64,000 bases of DNA, from the NCBI RefSeq assembly GCF_030287445.1, contig NZ_JASVWB010000004.1:248001-312000 (forward strand), given 5' to 3'. Positions 55,371 through 64,000 of this stretch are shown here, in pieces; position 1 is the stretch's first letter, and each line of letters opens with the position of its first letter. Source of the DNA: Streptomyces sp. ALI-76-A (GTDB lineage Bacteria > Actinomycetota > Actinomycetes > Streptomycetales > Streptomycetaceae). The notes under the pieces were generated by a model, which was not told the origin of the DNA, ran no database searches, and saw only the letters and a list, made by a program, of their open reading frames with translations. A program made the position numbers and the translations under genes.

Positions 55371-57943
55371 GTCGCCGTCCTGTTCCGGTCGTTCACGCTC
55401 GTCCGCAGCACGCTGTGCGCGGCCGCCATCCGGGCGACCGGCACACGGTGCGCGGAGCAGGAGACGTAGTCCAGTCCCAGGTCGTCGCAGAACGCGATCG
55501 ACTCGGGATCCCCGCCGTGCTCACCGCACACGCCGAGCTTGATGTCCGGCCGTACGCTCCGGCCCCGTTCCACGGCCAGTGCGATCAGCGCGCCCACGCC
55601 GTGCGGGTCGAGCCGGGCGAACGGGCTGGCGGTCAGGAACCCGCGCTCCTGGTAGGAGGCGAGCACCTGGCGCTCCACGTCGTCCCGGGAGAACCCGTAG
55701 GTGAGCTGGGTGAGGTCATTGGTGCCGAAGGAGAAGAACTCGGCGTGCTCGGCCAGTTCGGCGGCCATCAGCGCGGCCCGCGGCGTCTCGATCATCGTGC
55801 CCAGCCGGTACGGGACCTCCACGCCGGTGCGGGCGGCCACCGTCCTGGCGGCATCGCGCACGAACCCGGCCGCCGCCTCCAGCTCCTCCGGCAGGCTGAC
55901 CAGCGGGATCATCACCTCCAGCCGGGGCCGGACACCGGTCGCGGCGACATCGGCCCAGGCGGAGAACAGCGCCTCGGCCTGCGCCGGGTACAGCCGCTCG
56001 TGCAGCAGCGCCAGACGCACGCCCCGCAGTCCGAGCATGGGGTTGGCCTCCCGCAGGGACGCCGCCCGCTGCTCGGCCGCCTCGTCACCGGCCGCGCCGG
56101 GAGCGGGCAGGAACTCGTGCAGCGGCGCGTCCAGCAGGCGCACGGTGACCGGACGGTCGCCGACCGCGGTCAGCAGCGCCTCGAAGTCCTCGTGCTGGGC
56201 GTGCTCCAGGGCGACCAGTGCCTCGTCGCGGGCCGCCGGGTCGGCGGCCAGGATGACGCTGCGGATCAGCGGCAGCCGCTCGCCGAGGAACTGGTGTTCC
56301 GTACGGCACAGGCCCACCCCCTCCGCGCCGAGGGCGACGGCGGTGCTCACCTCGGCCGCGTTGTCCGCGTTGACCCGTACCCCGAGCCGCCGTGTGCTGT
56401 CCGCCCAGCCCAGCAGGGTGGACAGCGCGGGCGGTGGTCCGGCGACCGTGATTCGCAGCGTCCCGGCGTAGACGGCGCCGGTCCGGCCGTCGAGCGACAC
56501 CGGCTCGCCCTCGCGCAGCACCCGGCCCCCGATGCGTACCGTGCCGGCCGCCCGGTCCGCCCGCAGTCCCTCGGCGCCGCACACCGCCGGCGTGCCGGCG
56601 CCGCGCGCCACGACCGCCGCGTGCGAGGCGATGCCGCCGCTGCCGGTCAGTACCGCGGCGGCGGCCAGCATCCCGGGGACGTCGGCCGGTGTGGTCTCGT
56701 GCATCACCAGGACGGCGGGCGTGCCCTCGGCGGCGAACTCCAGAGCGCGTTCGCTGGACAGCGCGACCACGCCGGCGGCGGCTCCGGGGGACGCGGGCAG
56801 CCCGCGCACCAGAAGCTCCTCGTCGCCGGTCAGCTTCAGCTGCGGGTGCAGCAGCTCCTGCACCTGTGCGGGAGAGATCCGGCGTACCGCCTCCGTCTTC
56901 TCCAGCGCCCCGTCCCGGGCGAGGTCGGCCGCCAGACACACCGAGGCGCGCAGTGGCGGGCGGCTCTGCACCGAGGCCGCGAGCAGCGAGATCTCGCCGT
57001 CGCGCACCTCGAAGTCGACGGAGACCGGTGCGTGCAGATGGCGTTCGAGGGTGAGCAGCGCGTGTTCCAGCAGCGCGGTGCCCCCGTCCGCCTTGTGCAG
57101 CGGTTCCCCGGTGTGCGGGGGCGGGGCGCTGCGGCGTACACCCCGGAAGTAGGAGCCCTCCGCGGAGAACACACCGGTCTCGGGGTGGCGGCTGACCGCT
57201 GTGCCGTAGCCGGAGCGGTTCGCGGGGCCGATGCGCAGGGCCTGTACGTGCAGCGCGATCGCCAGGTCGGCGGGGAGCTTCTGGGCCCGGCGCGACCGCT
57301 TGGCGCGCGGCGCGTCCCAGCGGGCGAGGACCGCCCGGGCGGCCAGGGCCAGCTGCTCGGCCGGGTCGTCGGGATAGGGCCGCTCGGCGTGCCGGGCGAC
57401 CAGGGACAGCAGTGCCTCGACCCGGGCCCGGGGCTCCGGAGCGTCGAGGAGCGCGTCGTCGAGCACGGCCGCCGGTACGTCGAGGGCGTACTCCGCGATC
57501 ATCCGGACCGTGCTCGCCCACACCTCGTACAGGGCCTCCGCGCGGCCGATGACGGCGCACAGGGCGTCGGCGGTGTCCGGGGTGACTCCGAGACAGGCGA
57601 GATCCGGTGGCAGTCCGGCGACCTCGCCCGGCGCGCTCGCGGACAGCCGCAGCAGCAGCGGCCGGGCCGGGTCGCCGATGCGGCGCCCCGCCAGTTGCTC
57701 GACCAGTCCGACGGCCACCCGGGCGGTGCCTGTCTCGCCCAGCGCCCGCGCGGAGCCGACGGGCACGGTCAGCCCGGGGACCACCGGCAGTCCGAGGGCC
57801 ACCAGCCGGTCCATCGCCATGCCGTGCGCGCCCAGCTCGTCGGCCGCCAGCCCCCGGGTGCGCCCCTGGCCGTACGGCACCAGGGCGAGTCCGGGGGGCT
57901 GTGCGTGCGGGACGGTGTCCGCCGGGCGGTCCGTGATGCTCAA
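55367..57943 (-). CDS. PPDK-like PEP-utilising protein with degenerate ATP domain
   Basis: An 858-aa pyruvate phosphate dikinase relative. The phosphohistidine domain is intact (GGIASHAAVVARGAGTPAV, His about 441), as is the C-terminal PEP barrel (VGLCRTEHQFLGERLPLI, FSFGTNDLTQLTYGFSRDD, GVCGEHGGDP with Cys about 806). The N-terminal ATP-binding part is eroded: the canonical RSGA and SMPGMMD are replaced by RLSA and VAGLPPDL. I chose TTG 57943, which overlaps the upstream stop as TTGA and has AAGGAG at 6 nt. ATP use is therefore uncertain. Confidence 0.8.
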   Translation of the reverse strand: MSITDRPADTVPHAQPPGLALVPYGQGRTRGLAADELGAHGMAMDRLVALGLPVVPGLTVPVGSARALGETGTARVAVGLVEQLAGRRIGDPARPLLLRLSASAPGEVAGLPPDLACLGVTPDTADALCAVIGRAEALYEVWASTVRMIAEYALDVPAAVLDDALLDAPEPRARVEALLSLVARHAERPYPDDPAEQLALAARAVLARWDAPRAKRSRRAQKLPADLAIALHVQALRIGPANRSGYGTAVSRHPETGVFSAEGSYFRGVRRSAPPPHTGEPLHKADGGTALLEHALLTLERHLHAPVSVDFEVRDGEISLLAASVQSRPPLRASVCLAADLARDGALEKTEAVRRISPAQVQELLHPQLKLTGDEELLVRGLPASPGAAAGVVALSSERALEFAAEGTPAVLVMHETTPADVPGMLAAAAVLTGSGGIASHAAVVARGAGTPAVCGAEGLRADRAAGTVRIGGRVLREGEPVSLDGRTGAVYAGTLRITVAGPPPALSTLLGWADSTRRLGVRVNADNAAEVSTAVALGAEGVGLCRTEHQFLGERLPLIRSVILAADPAARDEALVALEHAQHEDFEALLTAVGDRPVTVRLLDAPLHEFLPAPGAAGDEAAEQRAASLREANPMLGLRGVRLALLHERLYPAQAEALFSAWADVAATGVRPRLEVMIPLVSLPEELEAAAGFVRDAARTVAARTGVEVPYRLGTMIETPRAALMAAELAEHAEFFSFGTNDLTQLTYGFSRDDVERQVLASYQERGFLTASPFARLDPHGVGALIALAVERGRSVRPDIKLGVCGEHGGDPESIAFCDDLGLDYVSCSAHRVPVARMAAAHSVLRTSVNDRNRTAT

Positions 57944-58578
57944 CCTCGGCTCCTTCGCACCAGCGCCTCCTCGAGGGCCTCGTCCTCGGCCCGGCTGATC
58001 CCCAGGACCAGCAGCAGTTCCTGGTGCAACCGCATCCACACGGTGTGGCACGAGTCGCACAGCGGGGAGGCGAGCCACGGGGCGCCGCCGTCGTCGAACT
58101 TGTCGAGGGCCTCCTCCAGGCCGGTGAGATACCGGCCGCTGCCCGCGAGCAGCCGCTCCAGCCGGCGCAGGACGGGCTGGATGGCCTCGTGCACGTCCTC
58201 CAGCATCTCGCGCACCTCGGCGTCGTAGGCGCTGTCACTGTGGTCGTTGACGCTGCCGTCGGGGCGGCACTGCCAGGCGGTGCAGACCTCGCGCACCTTC
58301 CTGTTGACCGGCAGGAACGCCTCGTAGACGGCGTTGATCCGGTCCTGGAGCTCCGACCCCGCCGGAATCCGCAGCATCTGGGCCGCGGCCTTCTTGGCGT
58401 ACTCGGTGGGCAGCACCAGCGGGCCCTTCACCAGGGCGAGCCCGGCGTCGACCAGTGCGCGGTACCGGGACTCCGGCACACCACGCCACATGCCCCGCAG
58501 GACAAGGTCGATGACGGCGTCGGTGAGGGATTTGTCGAGTGTGTCTGTCCGCTCCGCGGCAGCAGAATGCATCTCCAC
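57940..58578 (-). CDS. Protein of unknown function, 212 aa, coupled to PPDK-like gene
   Basis: A 212-aa mostly helical soluble protein with no domain I recognise. Visible: RGMWRGVPESRYRALVDAGL, RINAVYEAFLPVNRKVREVC, two Cys pairs (CTAWQC and CDSC) and an acidic/basic helix EDVHEAIQPVLRRLERLLAG. Its TGA overlaps the TTG start of the PPDK-like gene, so it is translated with that protein and may be its subunit. An enoyl-CoA hydratase gene lies 141 nt upstream. Confidence 0.8.
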   Translation of the reverse strand: MEMHSAAAERTDTLDKSLTDAVIDLVLRGMWRGVPESRYRALVDAGLALVKGPLVLPTEYAKKAAAQMLRIPAGSELQDRINAVYEAFLPVNRKVREVCTAWQCRPDGSVNDHSDSAYDAEVREMLEDVHEAIQPVLRRLERLLAGSGRYLTGLEEALDKFDDGGAPWLASPLCDSCHTVWMRLHQELLLVLGISRAEDEALEEALVRRSRG

Positions 58579-58719
58579 ACCTTCTCTGTGGGGGCGCGGG
58601 CTGAGGCCGCGCGGCGACGGGGGCCGGCTCGCGGGAATCGCGATGCGTGGGGTCGCAGGGGACTGCGATCTGTGTTGCCCGGAGGTTACGCCCGAGGGGG
58701 CCTGTTAGTGAAGAGGTAC

Positions 58720-59544
58720 TCAAGAAACACTTTGCGGCTCTTCCTGTGCCGGCGCCATGGAAGGCGCTGTGCCGCGAGACCGGGCGGCGAGGAACGAGTC
58801 CATCGCGGCCTGGGCCTCCGCGCCGCCCGCGAGCGCGGCGATCGAGCACGCCTCCTCGGCGAGCTGCCTCTCCAGCGGCGCCTCGACGCCCGCCCGCAGC
58901 AACTCCTTGGCGGCCCGCAGAGCGGCACCGGAGCCGGCCGCCAGGGAGGCCGCGGTCCGGTACGCCGTCTCCTCCAGGTCGTCGTCCTCCACCACCCGGG
59001 ACACCAGTCCCCACCGCTCGGCCTCCTCGCCGGTCAGGACCCGGTTGGTGAGGATCAGGTCCGCCGCCCGCCGAGGGCCCAGCAGACGCTGCAGGATCCA
59101 GGAGGCGCCGCAGTCCGGCGTGAGCCCGATCGCCGTGTACGCCAGCCGGAAGCGCGCCGACCGGGCCGCCACCACGAGGTCGGCCGCCAGGGCCAGCCCG
59201 ATCCCGCCGCCCGCCGCGGCGCCGCGCACGGCGCTCACCACCGGCACCGGCAGCTCGTGCAGGGCCTGGACGGCGGCGTGCCCCGCGGTGGCGACCGCCT
59301 GCACGTAGGGGGCGGTGTCCGCGCCCCGGCCGGCGAAGGCGCGCAGGTCACCGCCCACGCAGAAGGCGCCGCCCGTGGACCGCACCAGGACGGCGCCGCC
59401 CGGGTCCGCGGTGATCAGGGCGGCGGCGTCGCGCAGGGCCTCGGCGGTCGGGAGGTCCAGGGCGTTTCCGCGTCGGGGGTCGTCCAGCAGCAGCTCGACG
59501 ATTCCGTCGGGATGGCGGACGATCCGGACCGGCTGGGTGCTCAT
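58720..59544 (-). CDS. Enoyl-CoA hydratase/isomerase
   Basis: A 274-aa crotonase-fold protein. Oxyanion-hole segments GGAFCVGGDLRAFA and VRGAAAGGGIGLALAADLVVA are intact. The second catalytic region reads YTAIGLTPDCGASWIL, where typical hydratases carry Glu; an Asp is present here. The C-terminus is normal, plus a short Gln/Glu-rich tail. ATG 59544 follows GGAG. First gene of the minus-strand acyl-CoA operon down to 52.6 kb. Confidence 0.88.
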   Translation of the reverse strand: MSTQPVRIVRHPDGIVELLLDDPRRGNALDLPTAEALRDAAALITADPGGAVLVRSTGGAFCVGGDLRAFAGRGADTAPYVQAVATAGHAAVQALHELPVPVVSAVRGAAAGGGIGLALAADLVVAARSARFRLAYTAIGLTPDCGASWILQRLLGPRRAADLILTNRVLTGEEAERWGLVSRVVEDDDLEETAYRTAASLAAGSGAALRAAKELLRAGVEAPLERQLAEEACSIAALAGGAEAQAAMDSFLAARSRGTAPSMAPAQEEPQSVS

Positions 59545-59630
59545 CGGAGGTCTTCTTCCGTCGTCGGGGACGCTGGGAGGGGGTGGCCCGCGAGGGGCGG
59601 CGCATGGGGACCGCGCGCCGGGAAGGGTCC

Positions 59631-59706
59631 GTCGCGGTGGGCTCGTCGCGGTGGGCTCGTCGCGGTGAGCGCGTCGAGAAAGGGAGCTCGTCGAGAAAGG
59701 GAGCTC
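59631..59706. repeat. Compound tandem repeat (3 x 14 nt, 2 x 17 nt)
   Basis: GTCGCGGTGGGCTC occurs at 59631-59644 and 59645-59658, with a variant at 59659-59672. It is followed by two exact copies of GTCGAGAAAGGGAGCTC at 59673-59689 and 59690-59706. Confidence 0.9.
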
Positions 59707-59708
59707 AC

Positions 59709-59732
59709 ATACTGGACCCGTCATACAGTTTC
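59709..59732. promoter_or_regulatory. 24-nt direct repeat, copy 1
   Basis: ATACT, ten bases including ACCCG, then TACAGTTTC. It matches copy 2 at 18 of 24 positions and is likely a regulator site. Confidence 0.45.
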
Positions 59733-59804
59733 GGCAACGGTCGGTCCTGCGTACTGCCGGTCAGCCTCGTGCGGGGCCCCCGTTTGCTCGCTGCGGGAGG
59801 TTAG

Positions 59805-59828
59805 ATACTTAACTCGATGTACAGTTTC
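59805..59828. promoter_or_regulatory. 24-nt direct repeat, copy 2
   Basis: ATACT, ten bases including ACTCG, then TACAGTTTC. It lies 50-73 nt before the GTG at 59878, inside the probable promoter of the acyl-CoA dehydrogenase gene. Confidence 0.45.
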
Positions 59829-59877
59829 AACGATGCGACGGGCACTGGCGCCCGTACGCCCGTCGGCGGGAGGAACC

Positions 59878-61098
59878 GTGCCGATCCAGTTCGATGTCGA
59901 TCCGTCAGTAGCCCGGCTTGCCGAGGCCACCACCGCGTTCGTCCGCGAGGTGGTGATCCCGGCCGAGCGGCAGTGCGGCGGATCCGTCCACGACGCCCCG
60001 CGGGATCTGCGGGAGGCCCTGCAGAAGGGGGCGCGTGCGGCGGGTGTGTTCGCGCCGCACGTCCCCGAGCGCTGGGGTGGGCACGGGCTGGACCTGCGGG
60101 GGCAGGCCGTCGTGTTCGAGGCGGCCGGGTACTCCGTGCTCGGCCCGCTGGCGCTGAACTGCGCGGCCCCGGACGAGGGCAACATGCACCTGCTGGAGAA
60201 GGTGGCCTCCGACGAGCAGCGGGAGCGCTATCTGCGTCCGCTGGCGGCCGGTGAGAGCCGCTCCTGCTTCGCGATGACCGAACCGGCGCCGGGGGCCGGC
60301 GCCGACCCCCGCGCCCTGCGCACCACGGCGGTGCGGGTCCCCGGAGGCTGGCGCATCGACGGCCGCAAGTGGTTCATCACCGGGGCCGACGGCGCCGCCT
60401 TCACCATCGTGATGGCCCGCACCGACGGCGAACCCGGCAGCCCGGGCGGCGCCACCATGCTCCTGGTCGACGCCGGCCACCCGGGCATGAGCATCGTCAG
60501 GAACATCGACACGCTGGACGAGAGCCTCTTCGCCGGCCACAGCGAGCTCGTGTTCGAGAACTGCGTGGTGGGGGAGGAGCAGGTCCTCGGACAGGTCCAC
60601 CAGGGCTTCGTGAACGCCCAGGTCAGGCTCGGCCCCGCCCGGCTGACGCACTGCATGCGCTGGCTCGGGTCCGCGCGGCGCGCCCAGGACGTCGCCCTGG
60701 AGCGCGCCGGGACCCGCGAGGCCTTCGGGTCGCTGCTGGGGGACCTCGGCATGGTGCAGCAGATGCTGGCCGACTCCGAGATCGACATCGAGGCGAGCCG
60801 GGCGCTGATCTGGCGTACCGCCTGGGAGCTGGACCACGACACCGCGAGCGCCGCCCAGTTCTCCTCGGTGTCGAAGGTCTTCGTGGCGGAGGCGGTGGGC
60901 CGGGTCGTCGACCGGGCCGTGCAGATCTGCGGCGCACTCGGCATCTCGGCCGAGGACGCTCCGCTGGCCCGCCTGATCCGGGAGGTGCGGCCGTTCCGCA
61001 TCTATGACGGACCCTCGGAGACCCACCGGTTCGCCATCGCCCGCCGGGCGGTGAAGTCGTACCGCCGGCCTCGCGAGGGCGGATCCGCCGGCTCCTGA
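59878..61098 (+). CDS. Acyl-CoA dehydrogenase
   Basis: A 406-aa flavoprotein of the longer FadE type. Seen: SCFAMTEPAPGAGADPRALRT (FAD and substrate), GWRIDGRKWFITGADGAAF, GTREAFGSLLGDLGMVQQML and the terminal YDGPSETHRFAIARRAVKSY. GTG 59878 has GGGAGGA at ideal spacing; the long upstream frame crosses repeats and is not real. It is divergent from the enoyl-CoA hydratase operon and precedes icmF. Confidence 0.92.
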   Translation: MPIQFDVDPSVARLAEATTAFVREVVIPAERQCGGSVHDAPRDLREALQKGARAAGVFAPHVPERWGGHGLDLRGQAVVFEAAGYSVLGPLALNCAAPDEGNMHLLEKVASDEQRERYLRPLAAGESRSCFAMTEPAPGAGADPRALRTTAVRVPGGWRIDGRKWFITGADGAAFTIVMARTDGEPGSPGGATMLLVDAGHPGMSIVRNIDTLDESLFAGHSELVFENCVVGEEQVLGQVHQGFVNAQVRLGPARLTHCMRWLGSARRAQDVALERAGTREAFGSLLGDLGMVQQMLADSEIDIEASRALIWRTAWELDHDTASAAQFSSVSKVFVAEAVGRVVDRAVQICGALGISAEDAPLARLIREVRPFRIYDGPSETHRFAIARRAVKSYRRPREGGSAGS

Positions 61099-61120
61099 GG
61101 GAGCGCCGGCCCTCCGCCCA

Positions 61121-61155
61121 CACCTGACTTTCTTTTCATTGACTCCAGTCAGGTG
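61121..61155. promoter_or_regulatory. Inverted repeat with internal -35 between acyl-CoA dehydrogenase and icmF
   Basis: CACCTGACT (61121-61129) and AGTCAGGTG (61147-61155) form a perfect 9-bp inverted repeat with a 17-nt spacer. The spacer includes TTGACT and CTTTCTTTTCATTGAC, which resembles the shared element at 46.5 kb. It may be an operator for icmF or a weak terminator. Confidence 0.4.
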
Positions 61156-61228
61156 ATGAGGGAAGCTTCCACCGCCGTGCGGCGCGGGGACCCACCCCGC
61201 GGGCCGTACGGCCTTCCCGCCCCCGATT

Positions 61229-61244
61229 ACCAGGACGACCTGGT
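61229..61244. promoter_or_regulatory. Palindrome upstream of icmF
   Basis: ACCAGG-ACGA-CCTGGT is perfect, and GATT/AATC extends it with one extra base. It lies 56 nt before the GTG at 61300 and looks like a repressor operator. Confidence 0.45.
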
Positions 61245-61299
61245 TAATCGGCCCCCTGCCCGTCGCCCGTCACCACGGGCAGGCCGTCCGGAGTACACC

Positions 61300-64000
61300 G
61301 TGCCCGCTGGCTCCAGCACACCGCAGCTCCACCAGGCGCAGCATCCCGTGCGCCTCGTCACCGCCTCCAGCCTCTTCGACGGCCACGACGCCTCGATCAA
61401 CATCATGCGCCGGATCCTCCAGGCACAGGGGGCCGAGGTCATCCACCTCGGCCACAACCGCTCGGTGGCCGAGATCGTCGACGCGGCCGTGGAGGAGGAC
61501 GTCCAGGGCGTGGCCGTCAGCTCCTACCAGGGCGGTCATGTCGAGTACTTCGAATACCTCGCCGAACTGCTCCGCGCACGCGGCGCCGGCCATGTGAAGG
61601 TCTTCGGCGGCGGCGGAGGGGTGATCGTCCCCGAGGAGATCCAGCGGCTCGCCGACGCCGGAGTACGGATCTTCTCCCCGGAGGACGGGCAGCGTCTCGG
61701 CCTCACCGAAATGATCAACACCATCGTCCGGGAGTGCGACAGCGCCCCCTGGCAGGATGCCCCGGCCCCGCTCGCGGCGGTGCTCGCGGGCGAACGCCCC
61801 GCCCTCGCCCGGCTGATCAGCGCCCTGCAGTCCGCCACCGTGCCGGAGGAGGACGTACGGGCGCTGCGCCGCGCCGCCGCCCGCTCCGTACCCGTCCTCG
61901 GCATCACCGGCACCGGCGGCGCGGGCAAGTCCTCCCTCACCGACGAACTCGTCCGGCGGCTGCGCGTCGACCAGCAGGACAAGCTGCGGGTCGCCGTGCT
62001 CGCCGTCGACCCCACCCGGCGGCGCGGCGGCGGAGCCCTGCTCGGCGACCGGATCCGGATGAACAGCCTGGACGGCGACCGGGTCTTCTTCCGGTCCCTG
62101 GCCACCCGCGGCCACCACGAACTCCCCGAGGGCCTCACCGACTCCATCGCCGCCTGCAAGGCCGCCGGATACGACCTGGTCATCGTGGAGACGCCCGGCA
62201 TCGGACAGGGCGACGCCGCCATCGTCCCGCACTCGGACGTCTCGCTGTACGTGATGACCCCCGAGTTCGGCGCCGCTTCCCAGCTCGAGAAGATCGACAT
62301 GCTGGACTTCGCCGACGTGGTCGCGATCAACAAGTTCGAACGGCGCGGCGCGGCGGACGCCCTGCGCGACGTCGGCCGCCAACTGGTCCGCAACCGTGAG
62401 GCGTTCCACTCCCGGCCCGAGGAGATGCCGGTCTTCGGCACCAGCGCCGCCACCTTCAACGACGACGGCGTCACCGCCCTGTACCAGCACCTGCTCGGCC
62501 TGCTCACCGCCCACGGCCTCCCGGCCGGCCCCGGCACCCTCCCGGCGACGGCCGTGCGCCACTCCACCGGCGCCGCGCAGATCGTGCCCACCGCCCGGGT
62601 CCGCTACCTCGCCGAGATCGCCGAGACCGTCCGCGGCTACCACGCCGACACCGGTACCCAGTCCGAGGCCGCCCGGCGCGTGCAGCGGCTGGCCGCGGTG
62701 CGGGACGAGCTGCACACGGCCGGGGCGTCCACCGCCGACGTCGAGAAGCTGCTGGTGGACGCCGAGGACAGCCTGCACCCGGCCGCGCGCGGGCTGCTCG
62801 AGGACTGGCCGGAGACCGTGCTCGCGTACTCCGGCGAGGAACTGGTGACCGTCACCCGGGGCCGCGAACTGCGCACCGCCCTCGTCCGCGAGTCACTCTC
62901 CGGCAGCCTCATCCCCCGCGTCGCCCTGCCCCGTCACACCGACCACGGTGAACTCCTGCGCTTCCTGCGCGCGGAGAACCTGCCCGGCCGCTTCCCGTTC
63001 ACCGCCGGTGTGTTCCCGTTCAAGCGCGAGGGCGAGGACCCGGCGCGGATGTTCGCGGGAGAAGGCGACCCCCAGCGCACCAACCGGCGCTTCCACTACC
63101 TCTCCCGGCACAGCGAGGCCAGCCGCCTGTCCACCGCCTTCGACTCCGTCACCCTCTACGGCCACGACCCGGCCCTGCGCCCCGACATCTACGGCAAGAT
63201 CGGCACGTCGGGCGTGTCCGTGGCCACCCTCGACGACATGAAGGCGCTCTACGCGGGCTTCGACCTCACCGCCCCCACCACCTCGGTCTCCATGACCATC
63301 AACGGCCCGGCCCCCACCGTGCTGGCCTTCTTCCTCAACACGGCCGTCGACCAGCGGCTCGACGCCTTCACCGCCGAGCACGGCCGCGAACCGACCGCCG
63401 AGGAGGCGGACGGGATCCGCCGATACGTCCTCCAGAACACCCGGGGCACGGTCCAGGCCGACATCCTCAAGGAGGACCAGGGCCAGAACACCTGCCTGTT
63501 CTCCACCGAGTTCAGCCTGCGCATGATGGCCGACATCCAGGAGTGGTTCATCGAGCAGGGAGTGCGCAACTTCTACTCGGTGTCCATCTCCGGCTACCAC
63601 ATCGCCGAGGCCGGCGCGAACCCCATCAGCCAGCTCGCCTTCACCCTCGCCAACGGCTTCACCTACGTCGAGGCGTATCTGGCCCGCGGGATGTCCGTCG
63701 ACGACTTCGCGCCCAACCTGTCCTTCTTCTTCTCCAACGGCATGGACCCCGAGTACACCGTCCTCGGCCGCGTCGCCCGCCGCATCTGGGCGGTGGCCCT
63801 GCGCGAGCGGTACGGGGCGGGGGAGCGCAGCCAGAGGCTGAAGTACCACGTCCAGACCTCCGGCCGCTCCCTGCACGCCCAGGAGATGGACTTCAACGAC
63901 ATCCGCACCACTCTCCAGGCACTCATCGCGATCTACGACAACTGCAACAGCCTGCACACCAACGCCTACGACGAGGCCGTCACCACCCCCACCGAGGACT
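61300..64000 (+). CDS. icmF: Fused isobutyryl-CoA mutase IcmF (3' end beyond window)
   Basis: At least 900 codons, running off the right edge. Domains: B12-binding N-terminus ([16 protein letters not shown], His29), a MeaB-like GTPase chaperone ([16 protein letters not shown], Walker A near 205-215), then the mutase barrel ([29 protein letters not shown]). Substrate-pocket residues are Phe585 (MFAGEG) and Gln729 (GQNTCLF), the isobutyryl-type pair; methylmalonyl-CoA mutases have Tyr and Arg. It interconverts isobutyryl- and n-butyryl-CoA. GTG 61300 has GGAG 6 nt upstream, but the frame is open back to 61153, so the start is not certain. Confidence 0.92.
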   Translation, partial: MPAGSSTPQLHQAQHPVRLVTASSLFDGHDASINIMRRILQAQGAEVIHLGHNRSVAEIVDAAVEEDVQGVAVSSYQGGHVEYFEYLAELLRARGAGHVKVFGGGGGVIVPEEIQRLADAGVRIFSPEDGQRLGLTEMINTIVRECDSAPWQDAPAPLAAVLAGERPALARLISALQSATVPEEDVRALRRAAARSVPVLGITGTGGAGKSSLTDELVRRLRVDQQDKLRVAVLAVDPTRRRGGGALLGDRIRMNSLDGDRVFFRSLATRGHHELPEGLTDSIAACKAAGYDLVIVETPGIGQGDAAIVPHSDVSLYVMTPEFGAASQLEKIDMLDFADVVAINKFERRGAADALRDVGRQLVRNREAFHSRPEEMPVFGTSAATFNDDGVTALYQHLLGLLTAHGLPAGPGTLPATAVRHSTGAAQIVPTARVRYLAEIAETVRGYHADTGTQSEAARRVQRLAAVRDELHTAGASTADVEKLLVDAEDSLHPAARGLLEDWPETVLAYSGEELVTVTRGRELRTALVRESLSGSLIPRVALPRHTDHGELLRFLRAENLPGRFPFTAGVFPFKREGEDPARMFAGEGDPQRTNRRFHYLSRHSEASRLSTAFDSVTLYGHDPALRPDIYGKIGTSGVSVATLDDMKALYAGFDLTAPTTSVSMTINGPAPTVLAFFLNTAVDQRLDAFTAEHGREPTAEEADGIRRYVLQNTRGTVQADILKEDQGQNTCLFSTEFSLRMMADIQEWFIEQGVRNFYSVSISGYHIAEAGANPISQLAFTLANGFTYVEAYLARGMSVDDFAPNLSFFFSNGMDPEYTVLGRVARRIWAVALRERYGAGERSQRLKYHVQTSGRSLHAQEMDFNDIRTTLQALIAIYDNCNSLHTNAYDEAVTTPTED

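Larger units (their letters stand above)
59545..59877. other. Divergent control region, enoyl-CoA hydratase / acyl-CoA dehydrogenase
   Basis: About 333 bases without a gene. It contains a compound tandem repeat (59631-59706) and two 24-nt direct repeats (59709-59732, 59805-59828), listed separately. Confidence 0.65.

Noticed and set aside
54986..58228. Long plus-strand open frame of over 1000 codons
   Set aside because: It is antisense to the acyl-CoA dehydrogenase and PPDK-like genes and has no recognisable motif.

Overview
The window is high-GC actinobacterial DNA, almost certainly from a Streptomyces or close relative. Evidence is the very GC-rich third codon positions, frequent GTG/TTG starts, the partial MraY, type II ArgG and DUF574 methyltransferase typical of the genus, and the CTCAAACGCCGGA...TCCGGCGTTTGAG intergenic stem-loop. 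All calls come from reading the sequence; no database search was run.

Region 1 (1-18.5 kb) is a loose mixture of single genes. It holds the 5' end of an mraY that is not in a cell-wall cluster on this side, phosphoglucomutase, a secreted GH53 galactanase, a Tat-exported GH106-type glycosidase, a streptogrisin-like protease, a BrkB-type membrane protein, a secretory lipase, argG (apparently leaderless), a DUF6629 membrane protein, several small conserved proteins, an FAD monooxygenase, a GNAT acetyltransferase, a small lipoprotein and a DUF574 methyltransferase. Several secreted-enzyme genes carry LacI-type palindromes upstream. A 33/42-bp tandem repeat follows argG.

Region 2 (18.7-39 kb) is catabolic. 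A minus-strand operon (acyl-CoA ligase, histidine phosphatase, thiolase, PDR-type reductase) diverges from a plus-strand operon (acyl-CoA dehydrogenase, SDR, ThuA-like protein). An RbsABC-type importer with a zinc alcohol dehydrogenase (26.5-31.5 kb, minus) diverges from a tightly coupled Rieske oxygenase operon (oxygenase, 2Fe-2S ferredoxin, 74-aa unknown protein, MDR reductase; 32.0-35.0 kb, plus). A second RbsABC-type importer follows (35.0-38.9 kb, minus).

Region 3 (39-64 kb) opens with a large GAF/PP2C/ATPase regulator. A minus-strand group follows: an ABM-type monooxygenase, a PEP-utilising phosphotransferase-like protein with no ATP-grasp domain, an SDR and a second Rieske oxygenase. 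A frameshifted VOC gene and a 2-oxoacid dehydrogenase operon (E1 alpha, E1 beta, E2 with two subunit-binding domains) come next. Two divergent TetR genes and an SDR remnant lead into an acyl-CoA operon: enoyl-CoA hydratase, a 212-aa unknown protein, a degenerate PPDK-like protein, acyl-CoA dehydrogenase, a DUF35 zinc ribbon and an SCP2-type thiolase. The window ends with another acyl-CoA dehydrogenase and a fused isobutyryl-CoA mutase (IcmF) that runs off the edge.

Taken together, 18.7-64 kb reads as one large degradative locus: import of a polar substrate, Rieske hydroxylation, CoA activation, beta-oxidation or retro-aldol chain shortening, and branched acyl-CoA isomerisation. The PEP-dependent phosphotransferase-like proteins hint that phosphorylation of an alcohol or phenol may be one step. 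No ring-cleavage dioxygenase gene was recognised, so the substrate is unknown. Two promoter regions (23.3 and 46.5 kb) share a 13-nt element, which suggests co-regulation.
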